Below are positions 58,881 to 64,000 of a stretch of DNA of 64,000 nucleotides, one piece after another. Origin of the DNA: Acheta domesticus. Its lineage: Eukaryota; Arthropoda; Insecta; Orthoptera; Gryllidae. Within the stretch, counting starts at the first letter, position 1; every line of letters starts with the position of its first letter. The position numbers and the translations under genes were made by a program. Where the stretch lies: the NCBI GenBank assembly GCA_031308135.1, contig JAHLJT010009436.1:117678772-117742771 (forward strand), in the 5' to 3' direction. A model generated the notes under the pieces. That model was not told where the DNA came from. It ran no database searches and saw only the letters and a program-made list of their open reading frames with translations.

Positions 58881-60130
58881 TTAATATGCAGATTCCATAA
58901 AAGTAATAATAATAATAATGCATTATTATTGTTATAAACAATGAAGAGCTTAGCGGTAATGTTTCATGAGATATCGTTTTGATGTCTCTTTGAGCTGACT
59001 CTCGTTAAATAATAATTCTTGTTACTTTGCTGTTAATAAACTGATAAATTAGTCATAATTTTCCCTCACATCTTCAGTATTACAGTTTTGTTAGCTACAG
59101 TTGGTTTCTTACGCAAACTGGACAGAATAGCTAAAAGAGACATTCTGTTTCCTCGCTCATTCCTCACCCCACCCCACCCCACCCACTCCGTACAGCGCGA
59201 AAAGATTCCGGCGTGTGAGCCGCATACCTGCCCACCCAAGCTCTTGAATGAGAAAAACATAGAAACAGGAAAGTTGCTGCAGCTTATGTCCAGACGGTCA
59301 CCTCTTCCTCTGCTGTCTAGACATGCCAGGGCGGCTGTCTTGAATGGTGGGAACGATACGCAATTGCCAAAACAAGTTATATACACTTATTAAATTTATA
59401 GACTAAATAGAAGATGAAAAGAGATTATAAAAGATGAAAAGAGGTTATAGAAGATAAAAAGGGGTTATAGAAAATCTCAAAAAGTCAAATTTTTTGATTT
59501 TGTGGGTTAACTCCCTCTCTCACTGGATGCCTCAATTGATATTCTATTCATTGAACTCTTTTTCAAATAATTACCAGTTTATATTTACATACTATATAGT
59601 TTCTTCGTAATGTATCATCCTTGCTGGGAACATTCACTTCAATTAAAATTAAGCATCCCATTCATATAAATACACTTACATAGAATTTGAGAGGAGAAAT
59701 AAAGGGATAAATGAAGAAAGAGAAAGGTAAAAGAGAAAGAAAGAAAGGAAGGTAAAAGAAAAAGAAGGAAAGAAAGAAAGAAAGAAAAAGAAAGGTAGAA
59801 AAAGAAAGGAAGGAATCCCATTCACATAAATACAATTATATTGAATGTGAGAGGAGAAATAAAGAGACAAACGAGGAAAGAGAAAGGGAAAAAAGAAAGA
59901 AAAATAAGACAAAAAAGGCAAAAACGAAATAAAAAACAAGGCAGTTGATGGGCTTTGCTTGGGCACATCAGCCACAAATGCTGTTAAATATTGGTGATCA
60001 CACTATTAGGAAAAATTGGGGAAATTCCCCACTCACAACTGATCGGCAACTAATTTGAGGGAACAATATTTAAATCTATTTGTGTACACTGTTATTATTT
60101 CTATGTATTCATACAAATTTATAAACATAC

Positions 60131-60270
60131 CTTCCAAATATCTACAAAGTCAATATGGGCTTGTGCACAGAGTTTACACTCTCTTCGTAGTGCTTTTGCC
60201 ATCTGAAGGCACAAGGCTGCTTTTAATCGCCGTACAGCTTCCAAATTTTGAGGCCATTTTCCACTTAGCT
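60131..60270 (-). CDS. NOL6: NOL6 exon, copy 2
   Basis: Counterpart of 24763-24902: same length (140 nt), same splice sites and an open frame. Confidence 0.92.
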
Positions 60271-60378
60271 CTAGTGTCATTACAGCTAATTAACAAAAAA
60301 TACAAATTAAATTCAATTTATTTATTATGAATAAAAGAAAAACACCAACATACTGCATCATTTACAATAGTGACTTAC

Positions 60379-60646
60379 CTTCAACTGGTGCATAATAGCG
60401 AGGAAGATTTTTACAATTTGAAAAATTCAGTGAATTTTCCAGTTTGTTTGAATCTGTTTTTTTTTCCTTTCTTTGGACCAGGGGTGGAAAAACATCAGCG
60501 AAACGGAATACAGGCGAAATACCTTGAACTGTATTTACAGACAATGTCATATCCGACAGACCTCGTAATTGCTTCGTCAGAGTATCAAATGAAGTTATTA
60601 CAGCTTGAACGGCAGCCTCGCTACCCAGCGTCAGTTGGGAGACAAC
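60379..60646 (-). CDS. NOL6: NOL6 exon, copy 2
   Basis: Counterpart of 25012-25279: same length (268 nt), same splice sites and an open frame. Confidence 0.9.
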
Positions 60647-61130
60647 CTACACAAATAATTTGAATTAAAATTAGGGTTGAAAAAACATAATATTTTTAAA
60701 GTTCAGTTGGATTTTACTCAAATAACTATGGGTATCCCATAAAACTGACATGATGAAATTACTATCTTACATTAATAATGAATAAAAATTGAATAAATTC
60801 TACAATAGATTTGCAAAATTGAAGTTTTAATTTCGAATCTAAATTAAATTTATACTGAAACTGAAAAACTAATTTTTTAAAAACTGATCTAGAGGTAATA
60901 AATAAATTATACAGCAAAACAATAGAATGTGGAACCTATTCTACAGTCTGTATGGTTAAATTACTGAAAAATGAACACAAAAGGAAAACTTATTGTCATT
61001 TTTTGGCCTCAGATACCCACAAAATCAAGAAAGCTGCCAATTGAAATCAATTTTGGGAAGAGCACTTTGTGTTCCTGTAAATTCAAATTTCCATCTCACT
61101 CCTACTACCTGACCCTTAACTAAAACTCAC

Positions 61131-61197
61131 TTCAACCACTTCAAGCACAAACAAATTTTCCAATAGCACGAAATTCTTCTGTCATTTCATAGAAACC
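61131..61197 (-). CDS. NOL6: Tentative NOL6 exon, copy 2
   Basis: Counterpart of 25766-25831 with one extra A near 61150, making 67 nt and breaking the frame. Same splice signals. Confidence 0.35.
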
Positions 61198-62544
61198 CTG
61201 TTGAATATTAATTTTTTATTACTACTGGGATGCCCTGAAATCTGAAAAACCTCTTTTGGAAGCATATCTTTCAGAAGTAATGATGCTGAACAGACCCAAG
61301 TTTCTAACTTGCTCCATTTGCTAAAATATTGTTACGGAATAAAATGTGTTCAATCATTTAGACCGGTTTATGGAACATGTTTTATGGAATAAAATGTGTT
61401 CAATCATTTAGAACAGTTCTTAATTTCAAATCTGGCCGTCACAAAGGTAATGATTTCATTCTAACTGTAAACATTTTAGCTAAATTTTTAAATTTCCCTG
61501 ATATTCATATATATCTCATTATTTTCCTTAAATTGTCCAAAATTATGATAAGCTATCACCATTCGTGTAATCCGATTGGATTAAAATGGGTTTAATAATT
61601 TTGACCGGCTTTTCGTCTCATAAACTCCTATGTGCGACAGTGTACTGTGTTTCGGTGCAGATCTAACTATGACAGTGAAAAGGAATATAGAAATACAAAG
61701 AAATTCCTACTGATGATTGCTATAATTTTGATAAGGATCTTGACAGGGGCAAGCTGATATTGCCATCAGAAGTTGTTGTGTATCTTGTAGCACTTGTTTG
61801 ATATACAATGCAAGAGAAACTTAAAAAATATAAATATCAGTTTCTTTCTTCTGGTCACCAGTTGCCTGAGCTTGTCAAAATAAGTACCATTCTCAAATTT
61901 TGAGATCAGACTTGTTATTTTGTAGGTGTAAATGTAGGGGCGTAGCATCCATGGATATGGATGATGTGTTACATACCCTGACAATAACAACTATTTTATT
62001 TTAAAATGATTGTAAATTGTCAATTTGATATTTTCATTTTCTACTACAAAATATTTCATTATATTTTAAACATTGCGCTGTTGAGAATTCGATTCTTCAT
62101 AAGGAAGAACGAATCGGTCTGAAATGCCGCCTAGCCTGCGCTGTGAATCAGATACACAGTGACCCATTACATTCATAATGCCTACCATGGTGCCTACGAA
62201 AAAGCTGTCGTTTTACGAAACTTCATTGTTTGTAAGAGAACGTTTGAAATTAATTAATGAACATTGTCGTTTTACCTAAGTTTTATTACCTGTTTTTAAT
62301 GCATTTAGCACCTACATATTTGTAGTTTAGGGATTGTGCTGATTGAATGCACAAGGGTATGTGACTATGCAATCCACATCTGTGCCCAGGAATGGCGAGC
62401 ACCATGCGATCCAAAGTGCCTACATAATTGTGGAGTCGTATTTTGTGCCGTGGACAAATAATAGCATGCGAGAAACAGTTAAAAGTATTTGAAAAAAATA
62501 TGAGGGGATATAATTTTATTTAAACAGCCAACACAGGCAATGTT

Positions 62545-62991
62545 GAGCAATACGACAGTGATATAAGGGAAAATAGGGAAATTCTGTCACACTTCATTCG
62601 AGTTGTATGCTTTTTTGGGAGACAAGGGCTTGTATTTTCTAGCCATAATGAAAATAGGGGATCATCAAATAGAGAAAATTTCATGGAATATATAAGTGAT
62701 ATATATTCCATTAATATATATCACTTCCATATTCCATTCCATTAAGTGAATATATATATTCATGAAATAATGAAATATGATAAAACTGACACGGATGATA
62801 TGAAATTCCAGTGTTTCCTACAATCTCGCCAAGAAATTCAGAGACATTGGATTTCAAGTGTGAGCACGGCAATGTCCCATGAAATTAAAAATGAAATTTC
62901 TAAAGTCTCTTTGATTCCGCCATACTGGATGAAACCCTTGATATCAGCAGTAGAGGACAAATGTCAGCCATTTCTCATTAAGTGTCTGTAA
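62545..62991 (+). pseudogene. hAT-type (ZMYM1/ZNF862-like) transposase fragment, copy 2
   Basis: Counterpart of 27191-27640. The second part is open from 62746 to 62991 (81 codons) and includes 'KFQCFLQSRQEIQRHWISS', which copy 1 breaks by one base. A TAA ends it at 'FLIKCL'. No catalytic residues seen. Confidence 0.55.
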
Positions 62992-63625
62992 ATTGATTGA
63001 TTTCCTCTTTCCTATTATATTTTTATTATAGATCATTGTTTTCCATTTTATAAATTGGGTCAATTCTACTGGGTTCAAAATGATATGAATTGGACAATTT
63101 TGAAATCATTGGGTTTGAGAGTACTCTTATTATTAAAGTATGAGGACACACATTTATATTTTGCTAGGTCGTGAACTAAAGTCAACTTTTTCTAACTTTC
63201 AACCAGTAAACTACATGAAGAATGTGAACCATTATTACATTTACTGGATCAGTTTTTATTTTAAATATACAAATTATTTGTGAGTTCTAATTGATCAAAG
63301 TGACAGAAATGGTATTGGTGAATGAGAAATATTTAAATTATAATTAAAGTTTTAAATTATTTTCTCATTTCTCGAATTACATACCCTAAGCCATACCCTC
63401 AGGCTAAGCCACTGTGTAAATGTAAGCAAACTCTTGAATCTAAATTAGTGTCAATATTATTAACTTATTCACAAATTTTATTGAATAATTGTGTGTTAAG
63501 GGAATGAATGAAGAATATCAATCTAAGAATGATCGCAGAAAAGAAAAAAGTTTAAATTCTAGGTTGATTTTTTTATGTTCTTGTATTTCTTGGCCCATTT
63601 CAATAACACAGTGATGTGTGACTGA

Positions 63626-63630
<5 letters not shown>

Positions 63631-63682
<52 letters not shown>

Positions 63683-63685
63683 ATT
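63631..63685. repeat. (TA)n microsatellite, expanded in copy 2
   Basis: About 55 bp of alternating TA where copy 1 (28277-28293) has about 17 bp. Confidence 0.9.
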
Positions 63686-64000
63686 TTACGGCGATACATA
63701 ATGTGTAATTTGTAAAAGACAGGACGAAAATATTATTTAATTAATATTATATTAAAACAATGCATGTAGAGAGAGACATTCTTATTTAAAAAGAATAGAC
63801 AGCCTTGACTTGTTTTGACAAGCAACAAGAGAGAGTTGAACACCGGAGATTGAACCAAGAATGGAAACAAAAAAGATGTCGACTTTGTTAACATTAGATG
63901 AGATGCGTTTGAGACATGAGTCGCAAAAATCAAAACTACTCAAAAAATTCTTATCTAATATATGACAATATATATCACTGGATTTGTCTTTTACGCTCGC

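Larger units (their letters stand above)
36501..64000 (+). repeat. 27-kb direct duplication, copy 2
   Basis: Counterpart of 1296-28611, cut by the window end. Its first 2-3 kb differ from copy 1 by many more small indels than the rest, as is common at a low-quality contig end. It has about 140 bp at 37622-37763 that copy 1 lacks. From about 41280 to 42240 the two copies are almost exactly identical. All features named for copy 1 from 1296 onward recur here. The main ones are listed below with their own coordinates. Confidence 0.97.

Overview
This is an AT-rich eukaryotic window, most likely from an arthropod and probably an insect. The reasons are spliced exons of a host gene with canonical GT/AG boundaries separated by introns of up to about 11.7 kb, two R1-clade non-LTR retrotransposons (a clade best known from arthropods), piggyBac-type TTAA elements, SINE-like repeats, and very long microsatellites. 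There are no operons, ribosome-binding sites or CRISPR arrays. I cannot name the species.

The layout is dominated by a direct duplication. Positions 1296-28611 (copy 1) and 36501-64000 (copy 2) are nearly identical, base for base, with the same insertions in the same order. They differ mostly by one-base indels and microsatellite length. Copy 2 begins straight after a run of exactly 100 N (36401-36500). In copy 1 two recognisable host exons carry a one-base frame error that copy 2 lacks. In copy 2 one firm exon and one tentative exon carry an error that copy 1 lacks. This suggests two imperfectly polished assemblies of one locus (a retained haplotig or false scaffold duplication) rather than two diverged genes, although a recent true tandem duplication cannot be excluded from sequence alone.

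The only host gene I recognise is NOL6/Nrap (yeast Utp22), a nucleolar SSU-processome protein, on the minus strand. Five exons are clear in each copy, plus one tentative upstream exon. In transcription order in copy 1 these are 25766-25831 (tentative), 25012-25279, 24763-24902, 20432-20594, 20083-20337 and 8186-8397. Splice phases agree at every junction. The 5' exons should lie at higher coordinates and the last exons at lower coordinates; neither set was found.

The introns hold the transposons. In copy 1 order these are: a nested inverted-repeat element with a 109-bp palindrome (891-4361); a 5'-truncated R1-clade element (about 4440-7075, minus); a 1.24-kb foldback element (9579-10819); a non-LTR RT fragment (10824-12290, minus); a non-coding repeat family seen three times (145-660, 12290-13660, 13780-15850), one copy interrupted by a 1.23-kb DNA transposon with a 9-bp target duplication (14087-15314); a tRNA-like SINE seen twice (16391-16560, 22756-22912) and a second, different tRNA-like SINE (17131-17640); a 709-bp piggyBac-type MITE (18439-19147); a second TTAA element (22521-23500) hosting one of the SINEs; and THAP-like and hAT-like coding remnants (26273-27640).

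Between the two copies lies unique sequence (28612-36400): a roughly 870-bp TGTA/TGTG array, a CACG/AC array, and an almost full-length R1-clade retrotransposon (30781-35630, plus) sitting exactly inside an AC microsatellite. Its ORF1 and ORF2 overlap by ATGA. A GGAGAG purine tract then leads into the assembly gap. I found no convincing previously undescribed multi-gene system. The most interesting biology is the microsatellite-resident R1-clade element, the foldback and palindromic elements inside NOL6 introns, and the SINE families.
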